From contig NBIV01000189.1 of the NCBI GenBank assembly GCA_003194525.1, positions 94,035 to 158,034 on the forward strand: 64,000 bases of DNA, read 5' to 3'. Source of the DNA: Gracilariopsis chorda (taxonomy: Eukaryota > Rhodophyta > Florideophyceae > Gracilariales > Gracilariaceae). The stretch's first letter is position 1. Every line of letters starts with the position of its first letter. The notes beneath the pieces were generated by a model that was not told the origin of the DNA, searched no databases, and worked only from the letters and a program-made list of their open reading frames with translations. The translations under genes and the position numbers were made by a program. Positions 53,902 through 64,000 of the stretch are shown piece by piece.

Positions 53902-54147
53902 CGTTGCCGCGCGAGCGGAAAGCGAAAGGAAAGGATAACAAGGCAAAGTCCGTCGAAGACGGGGAACTCAAACGAGAATCACCGTTCTAAACGGGAAAGT
54001 TTATTTAAGGGAGCAGCTAGCCCCCCCCACAACACTATACTACAATAGCCGGCTATGCCAGGAAAGAAGAACCGGAGACGGCGTACGCGCTTTTATCACC
54101 CATTTTCGTCTGGGAACCCTCCGCGTCCGCGGTCGTTTTCCCGTCCT
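53902..54147. other. Gypsy 1 untranslated 3' region
   Basis: About 250 bp between pol and the polypurine tract. A short basic ORF (from 54054, 'MPGKKNRRRRTRFYH') reads toward the LTR; it is likely chance. Confidence 0.4.
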
Positions 54148-54159
54148 AGGGGGGGGATA
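54148..54159 (+). other. Gypsy 1 polypurine tract
   Basis: AGGGGGGGG followed by ATA lies immediately before the 3' LTR. This is the usual primer site for plus-strand DNA synthesis. Confidence 0.8.
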
Positions 54160-54964
54160 TGTAGTGCAACGCCCTCAGGGAGGGATTCTGGGTACTTGAA
54201 CGCTTTCCCGATATTATCGGTTGTGTAGTGTGTATATGAACTACGCCCCACAATGGTGGGTATGGACACGTGGGACACGGTTTTGGGTCAATTGGCGGTT
54301 GGCCACAGTAGTGGATGTTGCCACGGAATGTGGAGTATTTTAGTTAATATTATTTATTATTTTCACACCCATTTCTGGGAAGCTAGTACTTAGTGCGACG
54401 GCGCACTGCCGTCGCACCAGTAAACCTTCCCCAACAAGGGACCCCAACCTGGGGAATTGGCTCTGAGCTTTACCGCCTCCGCGTGTTCTCAACTCCTCCT
54501 TGGAGGGAAGCACCGTAGTGTACGGAAGTTCACCCCCTTGCACATCTGAAGGAGACCCATCATTGGGAGTACTAATCGTTCCAAGTGTCTTGGTGTTTCG
54601 CCCTGTATAGGGTTATTGTTACCGGCATTGCCGTATTTGTTCGTCGCTCTCGCGACTCTCTTCGCCCTTCCTTCTTCCGCTTTTTAGGGTAGCACCTCCC
54701 ACTATCCGCGGCTCTCGTGTGCGCATCTGCTCACACACCCCCACTTACGTGGAAGCATACCTCTACTGAGGATCACACCCCGCTCACGCGGATACCGATT
54801 CTTCGCCTTCACCTCCCTGCGCGAGTCGCAACAGGTGTCCCTGGTCTTACAAACCGGCTTCGCCGTGACAACTCTGGGAGGGCTCTACCCAACTGGGTTC
54901 ACCTCGTGAGAGGAAGATCCCGGACGTCTTTCGGTGTTTTTCCCCTTTGGGGCATTGCACCACA
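54160..54964 (+). repeat. Gypsy 1 3' LTR
   Basis: An 805-bp LTR nearly identical to 45237-46042. The differences I saw are six substitutions and one single-base gap. TCATC follows. Confidence 0.95.
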
Positions 54965-54969
54965 TCATC

Positions 54970-56591
54970 CAAGCAACGCCTCGGGCGGTACACCTGCCAC
55001 TCCGAGTATGTCGGTTCCGTCGCCTGCGGCGAGCGCACTACCGTCGTACGACGAGCTGGTATCCGTTGATCCGGCCGAGCAGCCTTCTCGCTACAGCGGT
55101 GCGCCTTGGTTCCACCCAACGTTGGTGCAAAATGAAGATCTCATCGAGCAGTATGCTGATGGTAGCGGACTCCTTCCGGGCGATCTCCACGTATGGATGA
55201 CTCTCAGCTTCGACTGGCGTAACCGGGTCGCCGTGCCGACGCACGTCTTGGTCCACCGTCGTGGTGAGAGTGGGGCGCAAGCGCGTATCGCGATGATTCA
55301 GCTCGCGTATCAGCGGTTGTATCGGACTCCATCGGAATTCCCGGTCCCAGAAGAATATCAGTTTGATATTGCCTTCTACCGCACCCAGGGTGAAATGGGG
55401 TATGGGGAACGCTTAGCAGCGTTGGCTCCGTCCATCCCAGAGCGGGGTCCATCGGCATCTGTTCACCAGAACTACCTGTGTTGGGCAAGGCCGATACTTC
55501 GTGCTGAGTTCCGTTATCTTCGCCATAATCCGCGGTCTAACTTCCTCCAGATGATCCGTTTTGAACGTCGTTCCCGATCCCGTTTCGGGTACATGATACC
55601 GTATCAGAACGTTGAAGCTGAGCGCATCCGACCGCAGTACATGCGAGGCCGTTACGTTCCCCTACCGAGGATGTGGGCTGCCCACGAGGCTTGCAGGGGT
55701 TGCTACATCGAGCTTCCGCCATGCATCACCTACATCGGTAGTCCACTATGCAGCAATCCGTTCTCCGGGTGGTGGTCCGTTGTCCTCACTGAGTGGGTCG
55801 CCCGCGCAGCGGCGTATCTCGTCTTCGAGGTTTACGACCAGTTCAGACTGTGGTATCTCCCTCCGCGAGTGCGTAGTGGCATCCGTTCATTGGATCTCTC
55901 CCTCGTCCTCGGCGGTGCCGGCAACTATAATGAGGCTATCTCCCTGTTGGACGCGATGGACCAGGTTGACTGGAACAGTGTGCCCATCCAATGGAGTCGC
56001 CGTCATCAAGGTACCAATCCAGCCGACCGGTCTCCGGGGCGCCGAACTCCGTTGGCGGGTGATTACGTCTACTACGATCCCGTAGAGCGTCGCTTCATCT
56101 CCGAGCCGGAGGCATTGGCACTCCGCGATCGCGAGCGAGTTGTTCCACCGGGTCATCCGACGGGCTACATCGTCACTGACGGATACTTCCAACCTTATGA
56201 GGAGGCCGATCCAATGATGGACAATGATCCTCCCGCGACTGGGGTGGGCGCAAACGGTGGCGGTGGCCTTCCCTCAGCTGAGGGCTTCAGGGCACCGGCG
56301 TACTCTACTCCGGGTCCATCCGTGGCTCCTCCGGCTGGGCCGAGTCAGGTTCCGTCTTGGAACATTCCTCACGTCGGTGGTGCTCCCTTCCATACCGCTC
56401 CGGTTGGAAGTGGCACGCCATCGGCGAGTGTGACCGGTCAGGACCGTGCGGCCATCATTGCCCAATTCCTTGGCGAACTAGGAATGGATACCTCGGGAGC
56501 TTCCGGTGACCTCGCGCAAATGCGGGCGGCCATGCTAGCGCTGCTGGCGCAGCCAGGCCATCCTCATCAGAGTGGTGGTCCATCCTCTTGA
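54970..56591 (+). CDS. Antisense ORF of gypsy 2, 3' part (split by gypsy 1)
   Basis: This continues the frame of 44882-45236. It opens with a Ser/Pro stretch and 'LPSYDELV' (similar to the LPxY/PPxY motifs that bind WW or ESCRT proteins; possibly chance). A central region of about 350 residues looks folded: 'LPGDLHVWMTLSFDWRNR', 'EYQFDIAFYRTQGEMGYG', 'MWAAHEACRGCYIELPP', 'FSGWWSVVLTEWVARAAAYL'. A Gly/Pro/Ala-rich tail with a short helical end ('RAAIIAQFLGELGMD') follows. I recognise no family. The frame stays open over all 659 codons although the neighbouring gypsy 2 genes are broken. An open extension upstream to 54717 lies in the gypsy 1 LTR and is not part of it. Confidence 0.6.
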
Positions 56592-56884
56592 GGGAGCGAA
56601 GTGATGTTCCCACGGTTGGCCTCCACCATCCCTGATAGTTAGGGTCGTGGTAGTGGTAGGCGAGGGCAATTACGAGTTGACGAATAAACGCTTAACTTCC
56701 CTCGTGGGGCTTGTGTCTTTTTCTTCTTTTTCTTCCTTGCTTCTTCCTATCCAGGGTCTTCTTCTTCTCTTCATGAGCCAGCTTCATCTTCTCTTCCATG
56801 AGGTTTCCATCTTCTCGCATTCTCAAGGCATCCATCTTCACACCGGAAAACCGGGCTCACGGCTCACCTGACCAAGTCAGTGGA
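56592..56884. other. Convergent 3' ends of the antisense ORF and gypsy 2 pol
   Basis: AATAAA lies at about 56681 on the plus strand, 90 bp after the antisense ORF stop, followed by T-rich sequence; this is a plausible polyadenylation signal. On the minus strand the same DNA is a purine-rich tail after pol. I saw no LTR edge here, but cannot exclude one. Confidence 0.5.
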
Positions 56885-58468
56885 TTATCCAACGAGCGCT
56901 CGGTCAATTGTGCCTGGTATTCCCGTTCTGGTACGGTGGTGATACTGCACGATTTTCGATCGGGGCAAGTTCTCTACCGGTTCGTCCGTGTTATGGGACG
57001 GCAGGTACCCATACCAGCGCACCTGGTACTGAATATATCCCTCTGGGTTGTAACTGTGCCCGACGATACGGTCGATAATGAACTCCTTCGAGTAAACGTC
57101 ACGCTTCGCGGTTCCGGTTGCAGTCCGTACAACGGCTGTTTCCGACGGCAAAGCCGGTGAGGAGTCCGTCCAACGGTTCGTGGCGTTCGCTTGCGGCGTT
57201 GACCATGTGATTTCCTGATGAGGGTCGACTGAATTCCTCTTTGAGGTTGACGCTACCACATCGGATTCGGGAGATCGTACCGCTAGTCTGCGAAGGCTTC
57301 CTCGTCCCATTTCCAACGGTTGGTGACGGGGAGGCGGTTCATGTGCCACGGCGGGTGCCAGTTGGCGAGGCGTATCCAAATGGTTGCCTGTCGTCGTCCT
57401 GTACTGCAGAGCTGTGTCACCGTGAATGGGTGTGTGGTGCACATCTCGCAACACGTGGCGATCAGGCCCTCCTGCATATGCGGTGTCGGCCATCCCTGCT
57501 GGGGTTGACGCAACCAGTCTTTCAATACTGTGAGCTGAATTCAGATGATCTGAGCTGCTTGGTACAGTACCAGAGAGACTTCCTCTAATGAGAGACGATT
57601 CAATTTCAGATAACCCATTTGTGGGACCTTGCGCATCCACTTGCGAGGGTGTCGAAGCGTCCTGTACATCAGGGTTCCATACACCGGGATCTGCCGTGAC
57701 TTGCTTAGTCTGCGCTGCAGCGGCGGGGGTCCTTACAACTTTCTCGACGGGAGCCGGTGAGTAGGGGGCCAACGGAGCGTCCGGGTTCCGAGCCAGGCTT
57801 TCTGTGTTCATTCCTCCAACGGGAGATGACAGCACAGTGTCTGTGTCCGGTTTTCTTTGCAGCGTCTCGCGAGTGCGGTTGGCAGTGTGCTCCCTTAACG
57901 GAGGTGACTGCGTAGCGTGCTCACGAGGCTTTCCATCGGCGGGGCCGGTCCTTCCAGTCTGCTGAGGTAGTTCCACGCGTGCGGCGGTAGCGTGCGGTGT
58001 CCCTACTTCAGGTTGCCGTGCCTCACGAGAGTTTACAGGAGCTCGCGACGGCGGTGTAGACTTCGCTGAAAAGCGGGATTGACTGGCCTCCTCCCCCTCC
58101 TTAGCCGGGGCGGCGACGGGGGCTGAAACAACGTCTGACGGTGGTTTGACACGCGGCGTAAAGCGCGAGCGAACGTGTACCGGAGATTCCGAAGATTGCT
58201 GCGACAGAATCGGTATGTCCGAGAGACCTCTCGATGGGCGCGCAACGCTAATTGCGCGGTGCGAGGAACGTGCTTCTGCAGTGGGCATCAGTCGAGCGTC
58301 CGGGATTCCGGGAGCCAGTACAACTTCCGAATGCGGGTTAGGGGCTTGTACGACGCGATCGCGGCTGAACCGTTCATGAGAATCGCCAACTTCCAGTACA
58401 ACTGTGTCTCGGCTCACTGAAATGACCTTGTAGGGGCCATCCGCAATGGGCGAGAGTTTGTGGCGTTT
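56885..58468 (-). pseudogene. Gypsy 2 pol: GPY module, long linker and chromodomain
   Basis: In frame after a TAG at 58469. It starts with 'KRHKLSPIADGPYKVISV' (GPY module) and has a linker of about 440 residues with islands shared with gypsy 1 ('SRGLSDIPILS', 'AKEGEE', 'RRLAVR'). It ends with a chromodomain, 'IQYQVRWYGYLPSHNTDEP'. Where gypsy 1 has TWEP this copy has TDEP, so a normally conserved chromodomain Trp is lost. The protein ends at 56885. Confidence 0.85.
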
Positions 58469-60541
58469 CTACTTCTCAGGGTTGTAGTATTCCTTCCTGA
58501 CGAAGACGAACTGTCCTGCTTCCAGTGAGGGAAGGGGCCGACGGACTCGGGCATCGAAATTTTGTTGATACGCTCGTTGCGCTCGCGTCATTGACGATTT
58601 CGCGACCGGGACCATCCGTGTGAGCCAACTCTTCCATCGAAGGTAATGATCAACCGTTGACGGGTACTTGTCCTGCGTTGGCTGCGACTCAATCGCCACA
58701 GGCGGTGGGGGACGTGAGAGCACCAGCTCGAAGGGTGATAAGCCAGTTACTCTGTGTACCTGCGTATTGTACGCGTACGTCACGGTGTCTGTGTACAAAT
58801 CCCATGTACGGGGGTGCTCAACTGCATACGCACGTAAAGCGGACAACAACGTTCGGTTAAACCGTTCCACCTGCCCATTTGCTTGGGGATGGTATGTCGT
58901 TGTAAACAGATTTCTGATGTCAAGTATTCTACAAACATCTTGGAAGAAACGCGCGGCGAACTGCGGTCCGTTATCGGATAAGAGATTAACCGGTGGACCG
59001 TAGACGAGAACCCAGTGACGGACAAATGCTTCTGCCACGGATCGTGCGGTAATCTTCTTCAACGGTACAGTCCGGACGAGCTTCGAGAACCTATCCGTTA
59101 TTACGAGTAGAAACTTGTTACCACGTGCAGTGTGAAGGAAGTCACCGAGTATATCGATGGCGACAAATTCTAGCGGAGCCCGTGCCGGGAACAGGGTCAA
59201 TTTCTTCGCATAGCGGCGTAGCTTGACTTGCTCACGAGCACAATGGGTACAAGACCGAACGATCGCGTAGCAATCCAACGCAAGTGCGGGCCAGTAGAAA
59301 TGCCGACGTAACGTCGTGTATAGCCTCCTTCCACCAGGGTGTGCAGCTAACTTCGAAAAGTGCGAGAGATGTAATACTCTCGACTGGAGGGAATGGGGAA
59401 CCACTATTTGTGACGAAGAACACACAGTCCTTACCAAGTAACCTTGTGAGTCGACTCCGAAAGGAATGTTAGCACCTCCATTGAGTTGGGCGCGTATCTT
59501 CGTACAAAACGGGTCTCCATACTGTTCGCGGATCATCTCGTCGGGAGTGATCGGTGCGAAGGATCCGGTATCCGGTTCGTCACCGTCAGCGACGAGCAGA
59601 TCATCAGCAATATCATCTGAAACCAGATCATAACGTAACTTCTCTTCAAGAAGGAAACAAGGGATATCATCGTCATCGACGGAAAGGGTTTCCGCTTCCG
59701 TTCCCAAACGAGACAAAGCATCAGCCTGTGTATTAAGGGAACCCTTTTTATAGGCGACTTCATAATCGAACTCAGCGAGGCGCATTCTCCAACGCATCAA
59801 GCGGCCCGATGGTTCCGTGACGGACATTAACCAACGCAAAGCGGAGTGGTCCGTATTAACGGTGAAGCGTGTGCCCATCAGATATGGTCTGAGTGTTTGC
59901 AGAGCCCATACCATGGCGAGGCATTCCTTTTCAGGGACTGAGTAGTTCCGTTCGTGGACGTTGAGTGTTCTGGACCAAAAACCGATTGGTTTCCGTTCCC
60001 CATCGGGAGTCGTTTGGAATAACGCACAACCAATTTGGTAATCACTCGCATCCGTATCCACGGTATAAGGTAACCCGTCCTTAGGCAACGATAATATCGG
60101 TGCAGAGGTGACAGCCTCCTTCAGAGAGTTGAAAGCTTCCACCTGTGCAGGGTTAAGGGGGCCCAGTTTTGGCGGTTGTCCTTTTCGAAGAAGATCATTA
60201 AGGGGTCCCGCAATCTTTGCGAAGCTTGGGATGAACCGTCTATACACGTTACATAACCCTAGAAAGGAGCGGAGTTCTGTTTGAGTTCTCGGGTGCTTGG
60301 CCTCTTTGAGAGATTTGACCCGAGCTTCCTGTATCAGCAAGCGCCCAGGGCGAATAACGTGGCCCAGGTACTTAACCGATTCGGTAAAGAATTCGCACTT
60401 CCTCAGCTTGAGGGTTACTCCAGCATCACGTAACGTGGTCATGATTTCACGAACGTGTTCTAAATGATCACCCAAGTTGTTGGAGAAGACTATGATATCG
60501 TCAAGGTAGACGAGGCACGATCGCCATTTGAAGCGGGCCAA
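58469..60541 (-). pseudogene. Gypsy 2 pol: RT end, RNase H and integrase (690 codons)
   Basis: A long open stretch with 'YLDDIIVFS' (RT active site), 'YLGHVIRPGRL', RNase H ('VDTDASDYQIG', 'EKECLAMVWAL', 'TDHSALRWL', 'QADALSR'), the integrase zinc site ('HLSHFSKLAAHPGG', 'CTHCAREQV') and the triad in 'AIDILGDF', 'LSDNGPQF', 'NGQVERFNR'. All key residues are present. It ends at TAG (58469) where gypsy 1 has an open codon, and begins after a frameshift near 60545. It is close to gypsy 1 in sequence, clearly the same lineage but a different family. Confidence 0.9.
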
Positions 60542-60549
60542 GAGGATAT

Positions 60550-61273
60550 CTAACGCACGCTGGAAAGTAGCGGAGCGTTTGTTAACCCAAACGGCATACG
60601 CTTAAAGCGGTACAAACCTGAATGACAGACGAAAGCGGTCTTATCACGGTCTTCCGGTCTTACTGGTACTTGCCAGTATCCCCAGTTCGCGTCCAATGTG
60701 GAGAAGACAGTCGCCTCACCGAGAGAGTCAATATACTCGTCCATTCGCGGTATGGGGTACACGTCTTTCACAGTGGCAGCATTAAGGCGACGGTAGTCGA
60801 TGCAAAAAACGCCAAGTCCCATCGGGTTTCGGAGCCAGTACCACTGGGGATGCCCACGGTGATTGAGCCGGTTCTATCACGCCTTCGCGGAGCATTTTAT
60901 CCACGTGGAACTGTTCTTCCTCCCTTGCTTTGGGGCCTGCCCTATAGGGGTGTTGAGCAATCGGCCTGGTGTCCGGTAACAAGTCAATCCGGTGTTCCGT
61001 GGCCGACACCTCCCCGAGGGATCCATCCCACATTGAGGTGAACTCACGCAACATTTTTCGCAACTTCTCGCGGTGTGAATCCGGTACATGTCCGAGATCA
61101 AGATCTTCTAACTCCTTCACAGGGTCCAACTTATCGTAACTCGTAGGAACGGCCTTCTTTTCCGAATCTTTCGTGCTGAGCGACTCCACAGAAGAGTGGG
61201 AACCCTCCCCCTCCTTAGCATGAGGCGTATCATCTGGTTCTTGAACTAATCCGAGTACATCGGCTGCGCACAC
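60550..61273 (-). pseudogene. Gypsy 2 pol: RT fingers and palm start
   Basis: Two frames, 61273-60782 and 60822-60550, meet at a frameshift around 60800. They hold 'MLREGVIEPAQSPWASPVV' and 'IDYRRLNAATV', 'FSTLDANWGYWQV', 'FKRMPFGLTNAP'. The second ends in 'LLSSVR' after another indel near 60560. Together they match the RT N-terminal half of gypsy 1. Confidence 0.85.
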
Positions 61274-61317
61274 CTTTGTAGGGATTAAAGCCGTTGGATG
61301 CGGAAGTACAGTACCAA

Positions 61318-62201
61318 CTACTTGGTTCTTCGCCAGATACTGCGGCTTCTTGCCAAGTTGGCTATCAAGACCTGAAAGGGGTGTTCATTTGAAACCTGAA
61401 CGACACCGTTAGCCAGGGCCAATTGATACTTCTCGTACAGCGAGGTGAGCGGTTGAACAACACGCAATCCTCTTGGAGCGGCAGTAACCGATACCCACGC
61501 CTGTGATTCGGGCGGTATGGAGATTGGCCGTGCGACACGTAGCTTGGGCGACTCCTTTGGAGGTGACGAATCCTGCAAGGGGGCCGGAAGAGGAACCACC
61601 TTGGATGAGGCACGCCGTAATGAACGACGAACTATCGGAATGATGGAACCATCTTCTAGTTCAACTTCTCGCGCACGCGGACGAATTGACTCTACGAAAC
61701 GATCGCAGAAGTCACATCCCAAGATAACGGGGGCCGCTAGCGTCTTACAGACGATGAATTCGAGCTGCATCGAACAGTTACCAATCCTGATCATCAGAGA
61801 AACCGTACCAGCCGTCTTCAACGGGTTGTTATTGGCATCAGCAACGTCCATGAGGGTCCTTGTCTAACACGAGAAACGCACTTCAGGCGGTAAGAGAGAT
61901 TCGACAATGAAATTGGGGCCGGCACCTGTATCCAGAATAGACAGATGACGCACCATATACTGGGCGGAAAGGCCAAAGTCAGCGAAAACTTTGTAGTTCG
62001 CTTGGCCATAACCATGACTCTATCCGGTGACCGATGATTCTTACACCGTATCCACGGCGACGTAACTCACCGAGGTGGGCCGAGTCCACGTCTGTGATGG
62101 TCAACAACTGCCTTGAAAGGATCTTGACCGGGGAGCGAGGCTTTGACGCCTCGGGCGCCGATGACCTCGACTCAGGCGCCTCTCTAAAAGAGACTCCCCA
62201 C
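61318..62201 (-). pseudogene. Gypsy 2 pol: protease region
   Basis: Fragments in several frames. 'APEASKPRSPVK' (62221-61979 frame) precedes the protease site 'ILDTGAGPNFIV' (near 61930-61900), then a stop, then 'DVADANNNPLKTAG' to 'ILGCDFCDRF' and 'PLTSLYEKYQLALANG' (61851-61318). It matches gypsy 1 but has at least two shifts. The protease DTG is intact. Confidence 0.8.
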
Positions 62202-63002
62202 TCAGTCTTCCTGAGCGGCATCCGTTTTCACGGGAACAGTATTCCGCGCAATGAAGCGGTTTTGCGGAGCCGGTTGCCGAGAAACAGAAACATCCGCCGA
62301 AGCGGCTTGATTCGCAGAAGCGGTGGCCAAGGAAGAACCAGTGCTGGGTACCGCTTCAGATTGAACTGGTGTTAAACGTACGAGGAAACTCGGTCTTCGC
62401 ACGCAAGTATGCGGTGACAGGCACTGATGCCTGTTCTTCCGGGTTAGGGCTTCAAAGTTAACAACCACTTTGGGCATGTCCCTCAGAGTCATGATACACT
62501 GTGGGGCCGTGTGTCCATGGTCGTAACAAAGGTAGCAGATCAACGTCTGATGTCTCCCGATATTTCGGTTGTCCTGAAACTTCACCGCTGACGCGCGCGT
62601 ATCCACCCAACCAGGTCTCTGGTAACGATTACCGTTAGCATACGGAACTTGTGGGCCGCGAACGCGTTGGCGATCTGCATACAGCACTTGACTATCCAGT
62701 TCCACCGAAGGTTCCGTTGTGGACGGGAGCTCCGTTGTGGGTATGGAAACCAGATCATGCTGAGTAAAGTAAACATTGTCAACCTCACGTCGAGAGTATT
62801 CCTGGGGCAACAGTGAAACTGATGACGGGGCGGCCTCCATGTGTAGGGCCTGAGATCTGACTCGGCTTCCGGAGCGGGCACGTAGGGCATCTCCTTCCGC
62901 CTTCGCGTACTGTACCAATTCTAAGTAGGTAACTTTCCTCCTGTCTTCCCGACGTTGGGCAACAAGGGTGCGAATAGCCGGATCCAATCCGTCGATAAAC
63001 AT
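62202..63002 (-). pseudogene. Gypsy 2 gag, C-terminal part with zinc knuckle
   Basis: 266 open codons beginning 'MFIDGLDPAIRTLV', matching gypsy 1 gag from the same residue. The CCHC knuckle is 'CYLCYDHGHTAPQC'. It ends 'TDAAQED' TGA, and the pol frame starts in the same region in another phase. Confidence 0.85.
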
Positions 63003-63098
63003 TGTACAACGCTCGCTAGCGGAATAAACATTGCCACATCGGTGGAAGGCCTTGTTCAGTCTGACTGAGTATTCGGTCTCCGTTTCCTTTGGGCTTGC

Positions 63099-63967
63099 TT
63101 AGTATCGCGTAGGGCCAGGATAGCTTCCTGTATTGCGGTTCCTGTCGCGTACGAGCGGAGTAAATGAAACGGCTTCGGGCCAACAGGTGACCCCTCCTTC
63201 AGAGGCGCGAGACGAACCTCTTACAGAGTTGAATTGATCTTCAGCGATTCCACGTAGGAAATACGGTAAGGCGACGTAAGCCTGTCCTTCACTCATTCCG
63301 AGGATATCTGCCTCCGCTACAAAGCGTGAAAGAAAATCCAGAACGAGAATCGGATCCTCTCCAGTGAAATTCTGGTTACGAAACGACAAAGCCATCCTCT
63401 TGATGCCGTCTTTTACCTTCCCAGTTCCACGGGGTGTACGATCCAAAGAGGAATCTTCCAAACGGTAATACCGATATGATAAAAGCTTCCTGTACAAAGG
63501 GTTAGTAGGCTTCAGTTCCTTCAAACCGGAGTGCTTTCTTCCCTTTGTCGGGCTCGAATCTCACCATGGGTGGCTGCTGAACGACGCGAGTGCGATGAAC
63601 GAGCGCGACGATCACCGTCAGCAGACGAGTCTGACGAAGCGGATTCCGCGGAGCGGTTGGAATTCACCGATGACCGGGACGAATCCGAGTCATAGTCGTT
63701 GTCATTCCCGTTTTCGGGGCGGTTCTTCGTGCGAGCACGGTCACCATATCGATGAGAAACCACCGCTGGTGTGTCTGCGACATTTTCATCACCTCTGATG
63801 GTATTTTCCAACGTCTCAAGACGGGACAGAACCCGATGAAACTTCGAGTCAACATCCTTCACCATATCTGGGTAACCCCTCAAAACCTCCAAAAGGGAAT
63901 TAACATCAGTCCGTAAAGTACGTAGATCTTCAGATACACCTCCGACGAGATCGGCATCAATCCTCAT
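63099..63967 (-). pseudogene. Gypsy 2 gag, N-terminal and core part
   Basis: Two frames, 63967-63521 and 63524-63099, correspond to gypsy 1 gag residues of about 160-420. They include 'LRTLRTDVNSLLEVL', a Ser/Asp/Arg-rich stretch, 'YRKLLSYRYYRLEDSSL', 'GEDPILVLDFLSRFVAEAD' and 'GGVTCWPEAV'. One indel near 63521 joins them; another near 63140 shifts the rest. Just before 63967 the matching frame is interrupted again, and the element continues past the window. Confidence 0.8.
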
Positions 63968-64000
63968 ACGGAGTGCATCAACTCATTGACGAGGGCGGCG

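Larger units (their letters stand above)
45237..54964 (+). mobile_element. Gypsy 1: complete chromodomain Ty3/gypsy element
   Basis: A 9728-bp element on the plus strand with LTRs of 806 and 805 bp (TGTAGTGCAA...TTGCACCACA) and a perfect target duplication TCATC (45232-45236 and 54965-54969). I count about seven LTR differences (under 1%), so insertion is recent. Gag is a full ORF; pol is one frame with two stops (50113, 51010). The order RT, RNase H, integrase, chromodomain places it among chromoviruses, a clade of plant, fungal and algal retrotransposons. It sits inside the antisense ORF of gypsy 2. Confidence 0.95.
43750..64000 (-). mobile_element. Gypsy 2: chromodomain-bearing Ty3/gypsy element, runs off the window
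   Basis: Gag, protease, RT, RNase H, integrase and chromodomain are read on the minus strand from the window edge to 56885. I place its 3' LTR at 43750-44022 because a polypurine tract lies there and no other LTR edge was seen after pol. Removing gypsy 1 and one TCATC copy, about 3.1 kb separates pol from that LTR; it contains an ORF on the opposite strand. The 5' LTR should lie beyond 64000 unless an inversion has separated it. The coding part has at least six frameshifts. The pol assignment is firm; the extent to 43750 is inference. Confidence 0.6.

Noticed and set aside
54717-54969. N-terminal extension of the antisense ORF
   Set aside because: The upstream open frame lies in the gypsy 1 3' LTR; the target duplication shows the real upstream sequence is at 44882-45236.

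Overview
The window is eukaryotic, repeat-dominated DNA. Stacked transposable elements of four kinds (Helitron, Ty1/copia, Ty3/gypsy with a chromodomain, and DNA transposons of the pogo and piggyBac kinds) surround very few host genes. No prokaryotic operons or ribosome-binding sites are seen. The one clearly intact host gene is intronless and encodes a secreted, cysteine-rich protein with ephrin-receptor-like (GCC2/GCC3) repeats. An intron-poor, transposon-packed genome with such proteins suggests an alga, with a red alga as my best guess. That is inference, not a demonstrated identity.

Layout. 1-8770 is a head-to-tail array of Helitron-like units on the minus strand, including one large broken autonomous Helitron (1705-8312). 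8771-13425 holds an unrecognised frameshifted ORF, a small minus-strand ORF and a dead copy of the cysteine-rich gene (about 11372-13350). 13426-18081 is a complete but inactive copia element on the minus strand, with 271-bp LTRs and the target duplication ATACC. 19466-21312 is a decayed pogo-like transposase. 22789-31442 is a second Helitron array, on the plus strand, containing a second large Helitron (23744-30447). 32426-34417 is the intact cysteine-rich gene. 36815-38944 is a piggyBac-like pseudogene and 40270-40893 a WD40-like remnant. 42856-44022 has two nearly identical 273-bp LTRs facing each other, with a truncated secreted-protein gene between them.

From 43750 to the end I infer one large gypsy element on the minus strand (gypsy 2). 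Its interior carries a long ORF on the opposite strand. That ORF is split by a second, younger gypsy element (gypsy 1, 45237-54964, 806/805-bp LTRs, target duplication TCATC). Removing gypsy 1 and one TCATC copy leaves the antisense ORF in frame, 659 codons including the stop.

How the parts work. The Helitrons encode a Rep (HUH, two-tyrosine) nuclease fused to a PIF1-like helicase. The retroelements encode gag, protease, reverse transcriptase, RNase H and integrase, and the gypsy elements end pol with a chromodomain. No autonomous element here looks fully functional. Helitron copy 2, the copia element and gypsy 1 pol are each a single long frame interrupted only by stop codons with no net frameshift, whereas Helitron copy 1 and gypsy 2 also carry frameshifts. 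The least expected items are the antisense ORF in gypsy 2, the facing LTR pair that looks like the footprint of an inversion, and tandem Helitron junctions that reveal the element ends.
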